DNA of 64,000 bases from Flavobacteriales bacterium UBA4474. GTDB lineage: Bacteria > Bacteroidota > Bacteroidia > Flavobacteriales_D > Sanyastnellaceae. The DNA lies in NCBI GenBank assembly GCA_002389295.1, contig DGOE01000041.1, positions 21,183 through 85,182 of the forward strand, in the 5' to 3' direction. Each line of letters opens with the position of its first letter. Position 1 is the first letter of the stretch. This document shows positions 53,000-61,522 of this stretch, in pieces. Both the position numbers and the translations under genes were made by a program. The notes below the pieces were generated by a model, which made no database searches, was not told where the DNA came from, and was given only the letters and a program-made list of their open reading frames with translations.

Positions 53000-54015
53000 A
53001 GCCTTGCTCCGGTTTTGCCTGCGGAACCAAAGGGGCCCCTTCCCATGATCAACAAAAGCACCACGGGAGCCCCGACCAAGCTCAGTACGGCATTGAGTGG
53101 GACGCCCGCCCAGCGCACGACCCCATCGGCAAAGAGGGCCAAAGCCCCTCCGGTCAGCACGACCGACCACAGCATCTTGCTGTGGCGCCCCGAGATCCCC
53201 GTGGCCCTGACCAGGTGTGGCGTGGCCAACCCCAAAAAAGCGATGGGTCCACACCAGGCCGTCACCAAGCCGGCAAGCACACCCGCTGTGCCGAGTGCAC
53301 TCCAGGTCAGTTTACGTTCGTCCACACCCATGGTCCGGGCTGTCAAGGAACCCATGGTCCACATGTCCAATTGACTGCACGTGCGGGCCGTCCATACAAT
53401 GCTCCCCGAGAGCGCTACCAGGATGAAGACGCAAGATGACCAACCTCCATTGGCGAATGACCCCATCCCCCAATGAACAAAGGCTTGCAATGCCCCCGCG
53501 TCGGCGCCTGCCTGCAACACCGTGACCAGTGCGCCCGTCAAGTAGCCCACCATCAAGCCGAAGATCAGCAAGGCCGTCATGGACCTGAACCGCCCCATGA
53601 CCAAGCCCAACAGCACCATGACGGCACCTCCGCCAAGCAGCGCCCCCAATACTTGTGACCCCATGCCCATGTTGCGTGAAGCCCAGCCGAGAGAGGCCCC
53701 GCCAAGGGCCACCATGGCCACACCGAGTGTCGCACCTGAGGAGACACCCAAAACACTGGGGCCGGCCAGCGGGTTGCGGAAATAGGTCTGCATCAGCAAA
53801 CCCGAAAGGCCCAAGGCCGCGCCAGAAAAGGCCGCCATCATGAGCCTGGGCAACCGGAGACGCCACATAATGGTCTGTGTGGTCGCGTCACCCCTTCCCA
53901 TCAGGGCTGCCCATTCCGCCGACCAATCCAATTGCGCCGGACCAGAAAACAAGCCCGAGGCGAAAAAGACCACCATCAGCAGCACCAGGACCATTTGTGA
54001 TTGGCGTACACTCAT
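52996..54015 (-). CDS. FecCD/BtuC-family ABC transporter permease
   Basis: 339 residues with about nine to ten membrane helices. Family landmarks are WRLRLPRLMMAAFSGAALGLSG, LMQTYFRNPLAGPSVLGVSSGA, and the FLGLATPHLVR cytoplasmic loop that couples to the ATPase. It forms the membrane channel of the uptake system. Four-base overlaps with both neighbours (52996-52999 and 54012-54015) show a tight operon. Confidence 0.95.
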   Translation of the reverse strand: MSVRQSQMVLVLLMVVFFASGLFSGPAQLDWSAEWAALMGRGDATTQTIMWRLRLPRLMMAAFSGAALGLSGLLMQTYFRNPLAGPSVLGVSSGATLGVAMVALGGASLGWASRNMGMGSQVLGALLGGGAVMVLLGLVMGRFRSMTALLIFGLMVGYLTGALVTVLQAGADAGALQAFVHWGMGSFANGGWSSCVFILVALSGSIVWTARTCSQLDMWTMGSLTARTMGVDERKLTWSALGTAGVLAGLVTAWCGPIAFLGLATPHLVRATGISGRHSKMLWSVVLTGGALALFADGVVRWAGVPLNAVLSLVGAPVVLLLIMGRGPFGSAGKTGARL

Positions 54016-55223
54016 GGCCGCGGCAAGGTCTTTTGGAAATACCCCATGCCCTCAGTTTCCCGCGGCAGTCCATGGAGAATGGACACCAGGTCGGACAGCA
54101 TGCGGTCAGGCTCAATCACCGCACGGCCGAAATAATCCGTCTCTGCGGTATTGCAATGGAACAGCAACTTGTCCGACAACGGCAACCACGACAGGGCCTG
54201 CTCGGCATCCTCCCGGTGCCAGCCTTCTGGGGCAAAGACAACTTTTCCCCACGCATCCGCTTCTGCCGCCATCAGGGCGAATTGCTCCCTGTCCATCTCC
54301 ACGTTGCTGCCCTTGCGGCGCAGGCCCCATTGCTGCTCTTTGTGTTCATCGATGAGGTAGGCTCCTCCGGCATCCTCTACAAGCCGCGCCACCAGACCAT
54401 CACCGGCTGGGGCTGTCCAAGCGCCGCCTTGTTCGCTGCCGGTAAAAACGAGGGGATACCCCCCCTTCTCGGCGGCTTCCCTTCCACGCTTGCGCAGCGA
54501 CTCATAGCGCCCTGCAATGCCCTCAAAAATGGCATCAGCTGTGTCCATCTTTCCCGTCAGCCAGCCAAACACCTTGATGTACTCCGCCCGGCCCAGGGGA
54601 TGCGGCTCGGCGTATTCGCTCAATGACATTACGGGAATGCCCGTCCGCTCGGCCACACCTTTCATGGGATCGCCAAAAGGGTAGGAAGTCAACAGCTGGG
54701 CACCCGAGGCCACCAGTGCTTCTTCGTCTAAGCCACCGTCTCCTCCGAGGTTGGTCAGGTCCTTGAGCAGTGCAGCCGGAATGTCCTCTATCCGGTGAAT
54801 AAAACCCGCAGCGCGCCATGCTTCGTGCGTATCCAACGCCAGCAAATAGGGCGCATGGGTGGTCGACCAGGTGGCCAATGCGCAGTCTGCAGGAATAGCG
54901 TGCACAAGCCCTTCAGCATTCCCCCTCGTGCGGTGCGGTGCACCGGCTCGGTGGTGAACCCAAGCTGTGGCAGTGCCCCCTTTGTCCTGCAGCCAGAGGG
55001 TGTCACCTCGAGCAGAGAACCAGAAAAACTGGGCATACTTCACCCCTTCTTTTTGGGACGAACCCAGCCCAGCGCTGTTGTTTTGGGCGCTGTCCATTCG
55101 GCACCCAACCCCCATGAACATGAGGACTCCAAACCCCGCCAATGCCCAGACCAGGCCGTATACCGACAGCCGCCCCCCGGTCAAGGCAATACCTCTGCGC
55201 GCGCAGTTGGTGGGAAACTCCAT
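54012..55223 (-). CDS. Substrate-binding lipoprotein of the iron/heme/cobalamin ABC system (FepB/BtuF-like)
   Basis: 403 residues. The hydrophobic N-terminus ends in a lipobox-like FMGVGC (Cys41 region). The TroA/BtuF-type fold shows in TWSTTHAPYLLALD, IEDIPAALLKDLTNLGGDGGLDEEALVASGAQLL and GIPVMSLSEYAEPHPLGRAEYIKVFGWLTG. The ligand cannot be told: the genome uses B12 (icmF), but neither a cobalamin riboswitch nor a TonB receptor is seen nearby. Transcription starts from a TACTTTTG element 5 bases before the ATG; the carboxylase gene diverges 62 bases away. Confidence 0.88.
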   Translation of the reverse strand: MEFPTNCARRGIALTGGRLSVYGLVWALAGFGVLMFMGVGCRMDSAQNNSAGLGSSQKEGVKYAQFFWFSARGDTLWLQDKGGTATAWVHHRAGAPHRTRGNAEGLVHAIPADCALATWSTTHAPYLLALDTHEAWRAAGFIHRIEDIPAALLKDLTNLGGDGGLDEEALVASGAQLLTSYPFGDPMKGVAERTGIPVMSLSEYAEPHPLGRAEYIKVFGWLTGKMDTADAIFEGIAGRYESLRKRGREAAEKGGYPLVFTGSEQGGAWTAPAGDGLVARLVEDAGGAYLIDEHKEQQWGLRRKGSNVEMDREQFALMAAEADAWGKVVFAPEGWHREDAEQALSWLPLSDKLLFHCNTAETDYFGRAVIEPDRMLSDLVSILHGLPRETEGMGYFQKTLPRP

Positions 55224-55228
55224 GCGGA

Positions 55229-55236
55229 CAAAAGTA
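55229..55236 (-). promoter_or_regulatory. -7 promoter element of the ABC uptake operon (TACTTTTG)
   Basis: On the minus strand TACTTTTG ends 5 bases before the ATG at 55223, implying a leaderless mRNA. TTTA 18 bases upstream could be an imperfect -33 element. Confidence 0.55.
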
Positions 55237-55285
55237 CGGGGGGCCGCGAGGCTGTAAATTGGGTTCGAAACCGCAACGATCGGAA

Positions 55286-56932
55286 ATGCCCATTCCAGCA
55301 GAGGAAATCGAACGCCAACAGCGCACAGACGCGATGAAGTTGAAGCTTTCGGAAATGGACCACCTGTTTCAAAAAGTCCGTCTTGGCGGCGGCCAAGCGC
55401 GCGTGGACAAGGAGCATGCGAAAGGCAAGCTGACCGCCCGAGAAAGGCTCGAATTGCTGATGGACGAGGGCGCCGCGCTCCTCGAAATCGGTGCCTTTGC
55501 CGGACACGGCATGTACAAGGAGCACGGCGGATGCCCCGGAGGAGGCTGTGTGGTGGTCATGGGCCAAGTCAGCGGTGTGCGCTGTATTGCCGTTGCCAAT
55601 GACGCCACGGTCAAAGCCGGCGCCTGGTTTCCAATCACCGGAAAGAAGCACCTGCGGGCCCAGGAATTGGCCTTTGAACTTCACCTGCCCATCATCTACT
55701 TGGTGGACAGTGCCGGGGTCTACCTCCCCATGCAGGATGAGATCTTCCCCGACAAAGAGCATTTTGGCCGGATTTTCCGCAACAATGCACGGCTCAGTGC
55801 CCTGGGCATTCCGCAACTCGCAGCCGTCATGGGCAGTTGTGTGGCCGGCGGCGCCTATCTGCCGATCATGAGCGATGAGAGCATCATTGTCAAAGGAACG
55901 GGCAGCATCTTTCTCGCCGGCCCATACCTGGTCAAGGCGGCCATCGGCGAGACCGTGGAGGCCGAAGACCTCGGGGGTGCGGAAATGCACGGCAGCATCT
56001 CCGGTGTGGTGGACCACGTGGTGGAGGACGACAGGGAGGCCATTGCCTTGCTGCGCCAATTGATGGTGGACCGCGCAGGGCGTCCGAGCATCCGAAATTT
56101 TGCGCGGGCCACCCCCGCCCTCCCCAAAGGCGACGGCGAGGCCTTGCTTTCCGCCCTCCCCGCTTCGCGCAGGGCATCATACGATGTCAAATCATTAATT
56201 GGCGCATTGGTCGATGGCGGGGATTTCAATGAATTCAAACGCGATTACGGCAAGACCCTGCTGTGTGCCACAGCCAAGATTGACGGATGGAGCGTGGGGA
56301 TTGTGGCCAACCAGCGGACGCTGGTCAAAAGCGCCACGCAAGGCACTCAATTTGGTGGTGTCATCTACTCTGACAGCGCGGACAAGGCCGCACGCTTCAT
56401 CATGAACTGCAACCAGAAAGGGCTGCCCTTGGTGTTCCTTCAGGATGTGACCGGATTTATGGTGGGATCCAAAAGTGAACAGGGCGGCATCATCAAGGAT
56501 GGGGCCAAGCTGGTCAATGCCATGGCCAACTCCGTGGTCCCCAAATTCACCGTTATCGTCGGCAACAGCTACGGTGCGGGCAACTATGCCATGTGCGGAA
56601 AGGCCTACGACCCCAAGCTCATCGTGGCTTGGCCCTCCGCCGAACTGGCCGTTATGGGTGGTGCCCAGGCCGCCGGAGTGTTGCTGCAGATCGAAATCGC
56701 GGGGCGCAAGAAAAAAGGCGAAGACATCACACCCGAACGCGAGGCGGAACTCAGAGCGGCGATCGAATCGAAGTATGCCGAACAGGTATCTCCTTTCTAT
56801 GCCGCAGGCCGGCTCTGGGTGGATGCCATCATTGACCCAAGGGAGACGCGCACTTGGATATCAGAAGGCATCGCCGCTGCCGATGGCACCCCAAAAGAAG
56901 GGCCGTTTACTACAGGTGTATTGCAGACCTGA
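55286..56932 (+). CDS. Acyl-CoA carboxylase beta subunit (carboxyltransferase, methylcrotonyl/propionyl type)
   Basis: 548 residues from ATG 55286 of the crotonase-fold carboxyltransferase family: KLTARERLELLMDEG at the N-terminus, then GGCPGGGCVVVMGQVSG, VDSAGVYLPMQDE and the C-domain VFLQDVTGFMVG...GNSYGAGNYAMCGKAYDP with AVMGGAQAAGVL. It transfers CO2 from biotin to an acyl-CoA. The pattern best fits methylcrotonyl-CoA carboxylase beta, but no alpha/biotin subunit lies in the window, so the substrate is open. The longer frame from 55142 runs into the divergent lipoprotein gene and is rejected. Confidence 0.93.
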   Translation: MPIPAEEIERQQRTDAMKLKLSEMDHLFQKVRLGGGQARVDKEHAKGKLTARERLELLMDEGAALLEIGAFAGHGMYKEHGGCPGGGCVVVMGQVSGVRCIAVANDATVKAGAWFPITGKKHLRAQELAFELHLPIIYLVDSAGVYLPMQDEIFPDKEHFGRIFRNNARLSALGIPQLAAVMGSCVAGGAYLPIMSDESIIVKGTGSIFLAGPYLVKAAIGETVEAEDLGGAEMHGSISGVVDHVVEDDREAIALLRQLMVDRAGRPSIRNFARATPALPKGDGEALLSALPASRRASYDVKSLIGALVDGGDFNEFKRDYGKTLLCATAKIDGWSVGIVANQRTLVKSATQGTQFGGVIYSDSADKAARFIMNCNQKGLPLVFLQDVTGFMVGSKSEQGGIIKDGAKLVNAMANSVVPKFTVIVGNSYGAGNYAMCGKAYDPKLIVAWPSAELAVMGGAQAAGVLLQIEIAGRKKKGEDITPEREAELRAAIESKYAEQVSPFYAAGRLWVDAIIDPRETRTWISEGIAAADGTPKEGPFTTGVLQT

Positions 56933-56934
56933 GG

Positions 56935-57477
56935 TCAGGCGCGCTCCCGGCGCATCAGCTCGGCGAGCATCAATTTGAGCATCTCTTCTTCTGCCGTGGC
57001 ATTGCCCCCCTTCCTGGCCTGCAGTCCCTGCTGAAGGATGAGCATGGAATCCAACAAGTCCGCCTCATCGTCTACCCATTCGGGCAAGGCCTCAAACAAG
57101 GTCAACGCCTCTACCATGACCGGCATGCCCAGCGCCACCGCACGGGTGGACAAAACTTGAAGGTGCCCTTCAGCGCTGCCCCCACATTCCCAGAGGAAGC
57201 CCAATAATTCAGGCAATTGATCGGCGTGCTCTGGCTGCAAGGCCGTCTCGATCAACACGGCTCCAGCCCCTTCCAACTTCAACCCCCGCAAGAGCTTTCC
57301 GATCTCCTCTTTGACGACAGGCTCATCCGTTTCTCCACGCAACCGCACCAATTCTTCAATGGTGCTCAACTCGCCTTCTTGTGCCACACGCTTCAAAGCT
57401 GCATCGCGTCTCTCTTCGAGGGGAGAGCGAAGGCCCTCGTGCAGGTCGACGAGCGCCTGTGCCTTTTTTGCTTCCAT
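56935..57477 (-). CDS. Small helical (HEAT-like) protein, function unknown
   Basis: 180 residues, entirely helical in appearance, with no signal peptide. Segments such as RRDAALKRVAQEGELSTIEEL and VKEEIGKLLRGLKLEGAGAVLIE resemble HEAT-type alpha-alpha repeats. C-terminal half rich in Leu, Glu and Met. No catalytic motif and no family recognised. It lies 2 bases past the convergent carboxylase stop and 18 bases downstream of the Nudix gene on the same strand, so co-transcription with that gene is likely. Confidence 0.75.
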   Translation of the reverse strand: MEAKKAQALVDLHEGLRSPLEERRDAALKRVAQEGELSTIEELVRLRGETDEPVVKEEIGKLLRGLKLEGAGAVLIETALQPEHADQLPELLGFLWECGGSAEGHLQVLSTRAVALGMPVMVEALTLFEALPEWVDDEADLLDSMLILQQGLQARKGGNATAEEEMLKLMLAELMRRERA

Positions 57478-57495
57478 GCCGCGAAAATACTGCCG

Positions 57496-58158
57496 TCACC
57501 CCCGATTTGTGGACCATTGCTCAAACCAATCAGCGACTTCCGATAGGATGAGCGCGGTGGCGCCCCACACGAAGGGAACGCCGGGCAAGGCAAAACCGGG
57601 GACGGTCCACCGAAATCCGGTTTTGCCCGGCATTTGAACGCGCACCGCTTCGTGCTGTCTGTATTGGTTGTTGGTCAAATCAAGCAGGCTGACCCTGTGC
57701 ACAGCAGCCACTTCAATCGTGTCAGGTATGAATTCTGAAGGCAGCGAAACCGGCGCAATGAACGGACGGACCACAAACCCACTAGGCACAACGTGCACTT
57801 CTGTCAAAGGCACCGGATCGCGCAATGGCAAAAGCGCAACATCGAGACCCAACTCCTCTCGCCATTCGCGCAATGCGCAGGCCTTCATGGACTCGCCCTG
57901 CTCCCGAGCGCCTCCGGGAAGCGCCATTTGGCCGCCATGTGGGCCCTTTTCGGGCGTGCGCTCAATCAGCGCAATGCGCCCCCCTTCTTCGACACCCACC
58001 AAGACGGCCGCTTCCCTGAAGTCCACACCGGCAATGCCGGATAGCCTGGCATCCTGAGCCGATGAGCGCGCATAAGGCATCATAGCCCGGTGGGAATTTG
58101 TTCCCGGCAACGGCTGGCCTGCTGCCTCCCAAGCCTCCCAATTCACAAACTCACGCAT
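57496..58158 (-). CDS. Nudix hydrolase, CoA pyrophosphatase (NudL)-like
   Basis: 220 residues. The Nudix box G(x5)E(x7)RE.xEE is present as GAREQGESMKACALREWREELG, preceded by HGGQMALPGG, the arrangement of CoA and acyl-CoA diphosphatases (LL..HPGQ.SFPGG). A GFRWTVPGFALPGVPFVWGATALIL segment at the C-terminus matches the extended CoA-pyrophosphatase region. It hydrolyses CoA or oxidised CoA to phosphopantetheine and 3',5'-ADP; substrate choice is inferred from motif. It diverges from aat across 55 bases. Confidence 0.9.
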   Translation of the reverse strand: MREFVNWEAWEAAGQPLPGTNSHRAMMPYARSSAQDARLSGIAGVDFREAAVLVGVEEGGRIALIERTPEKGPHGGQMALPGGAREQGESMKACALREWREELGLDVALLPLRDPVPLTEVHVVPSGFVVRPFIAPVSLPSEFIPDTIEVAAVHRVSLLDLTNNQYRQHEAVRVQMPGKTGFRWTVPGFALPGVPFVWGATALILSEVADWFEQWSTNRG

Positions 58159-58213
58159 GCGCCATCTTTTTCCAACCGTGTCCTTGCATCTCGCCCCCTA
58201 ATTTCGTCACGCT

Positions 58214-58894
58214 GTGTATCAATTGGGTTCAGAGAATTGGTTTCCTCCAGATTCGGCCTTTCGGGAGGATGGGTTGGTGGCCATTGGCGGGGATTTGTCT
58301 CCCGACAGGTTGTTGCTCGCATATGAGCGCGGCATTTTCCCGTGGTCTGCGCCGGAGGACCCCCTGCTCTGGTGGTCGCCCAATCCGCGGGCCATGGTGC
58401 GTCCACAAGATGTGAAGGTCAGCAAAAGCATGCGTGCCGTGATGAGAAAGGGGCAATTCAGGCTCTCCATGGATGAAGATTTTGAGGCTGTCATCAATGG
58501 GTGTGCCGATAGACCGGAAGAAGGAACGTGGATCACGGATGACTTTGTCGCGGCGTACAGCGCCTTGCACGAACAGGGGCTGGCGCACAGCGTAGAAGCG
58601 TGGGCCCCGGACGGCCGCCTGGTTGGGGGGCTTTACGGCGTGTCTCTTGGACGGATGTTCTTTGGAGAATCCATGTTTGCACGCAGCACCAATGCAAGCA
58701 AGGCGGCCTTCATTGGCCTGTCACAATTTCTTCAGGAGCATGCTTTTGACTGGATTGATTGTCAAATCATGAATCCCCACCTCGCTTCTCTCGGGGCCAG
58801 TCCAGTCCCCCGCCCTGCATTTCTTGCCGCATTGAAATCATCCTTGGCCCATCCTACCATGCGCGGCGCGTGGTCCTTTAGGCAGGTGAAATAA
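58214..58894 (+). CDS. aat: Leucyl/phenylalanyl-tRNA-protein transferase
   Basis: 226 residues starting at GTG 58214. Core motifs are GLVAIGGDLSPDRLLLAYERGIFPW, WWSPNPRAMV, HSVEAW, GGLYGVSLGRMFFGESMF and IDCQIMNPHLASLGA, matching Aat along its length. It adds Leu or Phe to N-terminal Arg/Lys, marking proteins for ClpAP through the N-end rule. A TAATTTCG element (58199-58206) is close to the -7 consensus and supports the GTG start. Confidence 0.96.
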   Translation: MYQLGSENWFPPDSAFREDGLVAIGGDLSPDRLLLAYERGIFPWSAPEDPLLWWSPNPRAMVRPQDVKVSKSMRAVMRKGQFRLSMDEDFEAVINGCADRPEEGTWITDDFVAAYSALHEQGLAHSVEAWAPDGRLVGGLYGVSLGRMFFGESMFARSTNASKAAFIGLSQFLQEHAFDWIDCQIMNPHLASLGASPVPRPAFLAALKSSLAHPTMRGAWSFRQVK

Positions 58895-58915
58895 CGGCTG
58901 ACGTCTCCGAACTCA

Positions 58916-59395
58916 ATGGCATCTCCAACTTCCAAGTGGTCCGCAATCAAGAAAAGCACAACGGCTTGGTGGTTGCGCATGCGCGGTTGGCGCTGCGAGG
59001 GGCCTTTCCCCCGAAACCAACAGCCCACCTTGCTGGTGATTCCCCCCGACATCACACCCACATCAACGCTGGCTGCCCTCCTCGAGATTCGTCTGGGTTA
59101 TAAGATCCATTGGTGGCCCGATGGTGCCCAGTCTGCAGCCCCTGCGCCAGTGCATGAGCGTCATTCCCTTGCTGCCCTATGGGACGAGCAGCAACCTTCT
59201 TGCGTGCTGGTTCGCTTTGATTCGGACGACCTCCCTTTTCTTTTTGGAGCGGCCGCGCGTCATGACACCCCTGTTCAACTGATCACCGTGGTACCAAAAA
59301 TCAAACGGCTGCGGTGTAACACGCCCTTCAAACCTGGCAACCACCCCGAGCGCGAGCGGTCATATGTTTTTCGTCTCTACAGCCATGCCGACTGA
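58916..59395 (+). CDS. Degenerate acyltransferase-like protein
   Basis: 159 residues. The N-terminal WWLRMRGWRCEGPFPRNQQP resembles the opening of 1-acylglycerol-3-phosphate acyltransferase-like proteins (R.RGWR.EG.FP), and a short beta-alpha core follows. The catalytic HxxxxD is absent: where relatives read APHTS.WD this reads IPPDITPTST. The protein is also shorter than the family. It may be a non-enzymatic remnant or a protein with a new role. It sits 21 bases after aat on the same strand and has ordinary codon use, so it is probably expressed. Confidence 0.6.
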   Translation: MASPTSKWSAIKKSTTAWWLRMRGWRCEGPFPRNQQPTLLVIPPDITPTSTLAALLEIRLGYKIHWWPDGAQSAAPAPVHERHSLAALWDEQQPSCVLVRFDSDDLPFLFGAAARHDTPVQLITVVPKIKRLRCNTPFKPGNHPERERSYVFRLYSHAD

Positions 59396-59544
59396 GCGAA
59401 TGTTATCACAGTATGACGTAGAAGTGAACAATTTGTACAAATCTGACCTCTTGAAAACTTCGATTTCACGTGTGTCTCACACTACTTTGGGGGCGTAGAG
59501 GAACGGTCCTCTTGCGATTCACAACTTTAGACCTACTTACCCTC

Positions 59545-59814
59545 ATGGATAAGCATGACCTGATGATTTTGGACATCGTCCAACAGCATAAAAGAGAGAT
59601 GCAAGAACACATTCGCCTTGCGACTTTGGAGAGAAATTTCTGGAAGCGAATTGAGGGCGATGTCACGCTGAGTGTGGGGCAAGCCCGCATCGGTGAACGC
59701 ATCACCAGGCTGTACTTGGACGGTATGATTCAAAACAAGTCCGGCTACATGCTGACCAAGAAGGGGCGGGAAATGCTCAACATTGAAGGAGAGCGGATTG
59801 CCCAAATCGCCTAA
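59545..59814 (+). CDS. Small winged-helix-like protein (89 aa)
   Basis: 89 residues from ATG 59545 (MDKHDLMILDIVQQHK). The charged helices followed by ARIGERITRLYLDGMI and YMLTKKGREML give the helix-turn-helix plus wing pattern of small archaeal/bacterial winged-helix proteins (RI..L...G.I..K.GY.LT..G...L). It could bind DNA as a dimer; no partner or operator is seen. A start further upstream at 59470 is in frame but lacks similarity. Followed by a bidirectional terminator. Confidence 0.65.
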   Translation: MDKHDLMILDIVQQHKREMQEHIRLATLERNFWKRIEGDVTLSVGQARIGERITRLYLDGMIQNKSGYMLTKKGREMLNIEGERIAQIA

Positions 59815-59839
59815 ACCGTTCGCGGCGATCAGCCCAATG

Positions 59840-59869
59840 AAAAAGGCCATCCTTGCGGATGGCCTTTTT
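59840..59869. terminator. Bidirectional intrinsic terminator
   Basis: AAAAAGGCCATCC, short loop, GGATGGCCTTTTT: near-perfect stem with A-run and T-run on opposite sides. It serves the winged-helix gene (plus strand) and the lysine-rich small gene (minus strand). Confidence 0.88.
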
Positions 59870-59893
59870 CATTGGCGGGATTTTCCCCTGCAC

Positions 59894-60046
59894 TCAGGAT
59901 TCTTCTAGAATTTCAAGTTTGGGATACTTCTCTCTCCAAAAATCCAATTTACTCGGGTCCCGGACCGTGATCACGGTTCTTCCATCCAGCCTCACTTTAA
60001 TGTTTGGCTGCAGCTCCTTGATCTTCTTCTTTTTCTTCTTGGCCAT
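59894..60046 (-). CDS. Lysine-rich small protein (50 aa)
   Basis: Fifty codons from ATG 60046 to TGA 59894-59896. It begins MAKKKKKKIKELQPN, then has IKVRLDGRTVITVRD and ends DFWREKYPKLEILEES. The strongly basic head suggests RNA, DNA or ribosome contact, and the middle alternates as beta strands. A bidirectional terminator lies immediately downstream and the codon pattern is coherent, so I regard it as a real gene too short for routine ORF calling. Product function unknown; no named family comes to mind. Confidence 0.65.
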   Translation of the reverse strand: MAKKKKKKIKELQPNIKVRLDGRTVITVRDPSKLDFWREKYPKLEILEES

Positions 60047-60066
60047 GTTCTGGTCGGGTCGGTTGT

Positions 60067-60086
60067 GACAGTAACAAAAGACTGTC
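60067..60086. promoter_or_regulatory. Inverted repeat upstream of the lysine-rich gene (possible operator)
   Basis: GACAGT (60067-60072), 8-base AT-rich spacer, ACTGTC (60081-60086). The spacer contains CTTTTG on the minus strand, near the -7 consensus, so a regulator could cover the promoter. It lies 20 bases before the ATG at 60046. Confidence 0.35.
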
Positions 60087-60201
60087 CAATAGGTTTCCCA
60101 ATGAACGGAACTCCCCGGCGACTTCCAAGACTGAGAGCATCTATTGTGAAAGTTTCAAAGACCGTTGTTCACAGTAATGATGCCTCCAAAGCATCCTGCC
60201 C

Positions 60202-61518
60202 TCAAGCTGAGCGCTGCGATAAACGGAATCCGAAACCTGCGATATACGAATAACACAGCGCGGGAAGCAGCAAAGCCACCCCAAAACCAGCGGTGTCCAC
60301 AAGGGCGCCAAAAGCAGGTGGAATGAACGCTCCTCCCACAATCGCGGTGCACAGAATGCCGCTTCCCTGGGGCTTGGCATCACCCAATTCGGAAATACCC
60401 AGCGTGAAAATCGTCGGGAACATGATAGAATTGAAGAGGCCTACAGCCAACAACATCAACAAGGCAGTAAGGCCTGTTGACACACTGCTTGCCACGACAA
60501 GGGCGAGGGCGACCGAGGCAAATACACCGAGAAGCAGTGCCGGCTTCAGGCGTTGCATGAGCCCCGCACCAATGAAACGGCCGATCATAGCACCGCCCCA
60601 ATAGAAGGTCAACAACACGCCGAGTTTCCCCTTAGGGTCGAGGTCCATGACAGATTGACCTTTGATGGAAGCGGCCAAACCGGCCATGCGCTCCAACACA
60701 GGGTGTGACTGCATCAGCTCATGGACATTGAGGTTCAAGCCATAATTGACCATGTAGCTTCCGATCGCGACCTCAGCGCCCACATAGACAAAAATTCCTG
60801 CGGCACCGGCCATCAAACGCCGGTTGGCAAAGAGCGCCGAAAGCCGCCCCTCTTGGGCTCCACCCTCCAAGATGCGGGGCAAAGAGACTTTCATGATGAC
60901 AAAGGCCAGCAGCAGGAATGCCGCAGCAAGAATGACAAAAGGGCCTTGGACCGCCCCCGCCTCAGCAGCGCGGTACAGCTCCAATGCCCCTTGCGTCATG
61001 GACGCCTGCTCCTCCCCTGTTTTCACCGTGTCGCCCAGCAAATATCCTGCGCTGACGATGGGCGCAATCGTGGTGCCCAGTGAATTGAAGGCCTGCGCGA
61101 GGTTCAATCTGCTCGAGGCCCCTTTCTCAGGGCCCAATACGGAGATGTAGGGGTTGGCTGCGACTTGCAAAATGGTGATGCCTGCCGCCACCACAAACAG
61201 GGCCAGGAGAAACAGCGGAAACAACCGGGTCGATGCGGCGGGATAGAAGATGAGGCACCCCATGGCGGCCAAAGACAAGCCTGCAAGGATGCCATTCTTG
61301 TACCCCATGCGCTTGATCATCCTTCCGCCCGGGATGGAAATGAGGCCGTAGGCTGTGAACCAAGCGAATTGGACCAAGCCCGCCTGCAGGTAGGTCAACT
61401 CAAAAACGTCCTTCAGTCGGGGAATGAGGGCATCCACCAACACCGTGATGAACCCCCACATGAAGAACAAGGAGGTTACCGTGATAAAGGCCCCCCTGAA
61501 TTGTTTGGCATTGGTCAT
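60202..61518 (-). CDS. FHS-family sugar:H+ symporter (glucose/galactose or fucose type, MFS)
   Basis: 438 residues from ATG 61518 with twelve membrane segments. Hallmarks are SLFFMWGFITVLVDALIP, QAGLVQFAWFTAYGLISIPGG, QVAANPYISVLGPE and a SRLNLAQAFNSLGT loop, all typical of FucP/GluP transporters; the C-terminal half keeps FNSIMFPTIFTLGI. It imports hexoses with protons; the exact sugar is unknown. The start is fixed by a TACTTTTG element 4 bases upstream. It is one of two sugar transporters in the window and would feed pgi/fba. Confidence 0.93.
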   Translation of the reverse strand: MTNAKQFRGAFITVTSLFFMWGFITVLVDALIPRLKDVFELTYLQAGLVQFAWFTAYGLISIPGGRMIKRMGYKNGILAGLSLAAMGCLIFYPAASTRLFPLFLLALFVVAAGITILQVAANPYISVLGPEKGASSRLNLAQAFNSLGTTIAPIVSAGYLLGDTVKTGEEQASMTQGALELYRAAEAGAVQGPFVILAAAFLLLAFVIMKVSLPRILEGGAQEGRLSALFANRRLMAGAAGIFVYVGAEVAIGSYMVNYGLNLNVHELMQSHPVLERMAGLAASIKGQSVMDLDPKGKLGVLLTFYWGGAMIGRFIGAGLMQRLKPALLLGVFASVALALVVASSVSTGLTALLMLLAVGLFNSIMFPTIFTLGISELGDAKPQGSGILCTAIVGGAFIPPAFGALVDTAGFGVALLLPALCYSYIAGFGFRLSQRSA

Positions 61519-61522
61519 GGCC

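Noticed and set aside
53000..53254. 85-codon N-terminal extension of the FecE-like ATPase
   Set aside because: It is the permease gene read in another frame; the four-base overlap start at 52999 fits the family.
55254..55275. Sequence with GGTTCGAAA resembling a tRNA T-loop
   Set aside because: No flanking acceptor or anticodon stems; it lies in the short divergent promoter gap.
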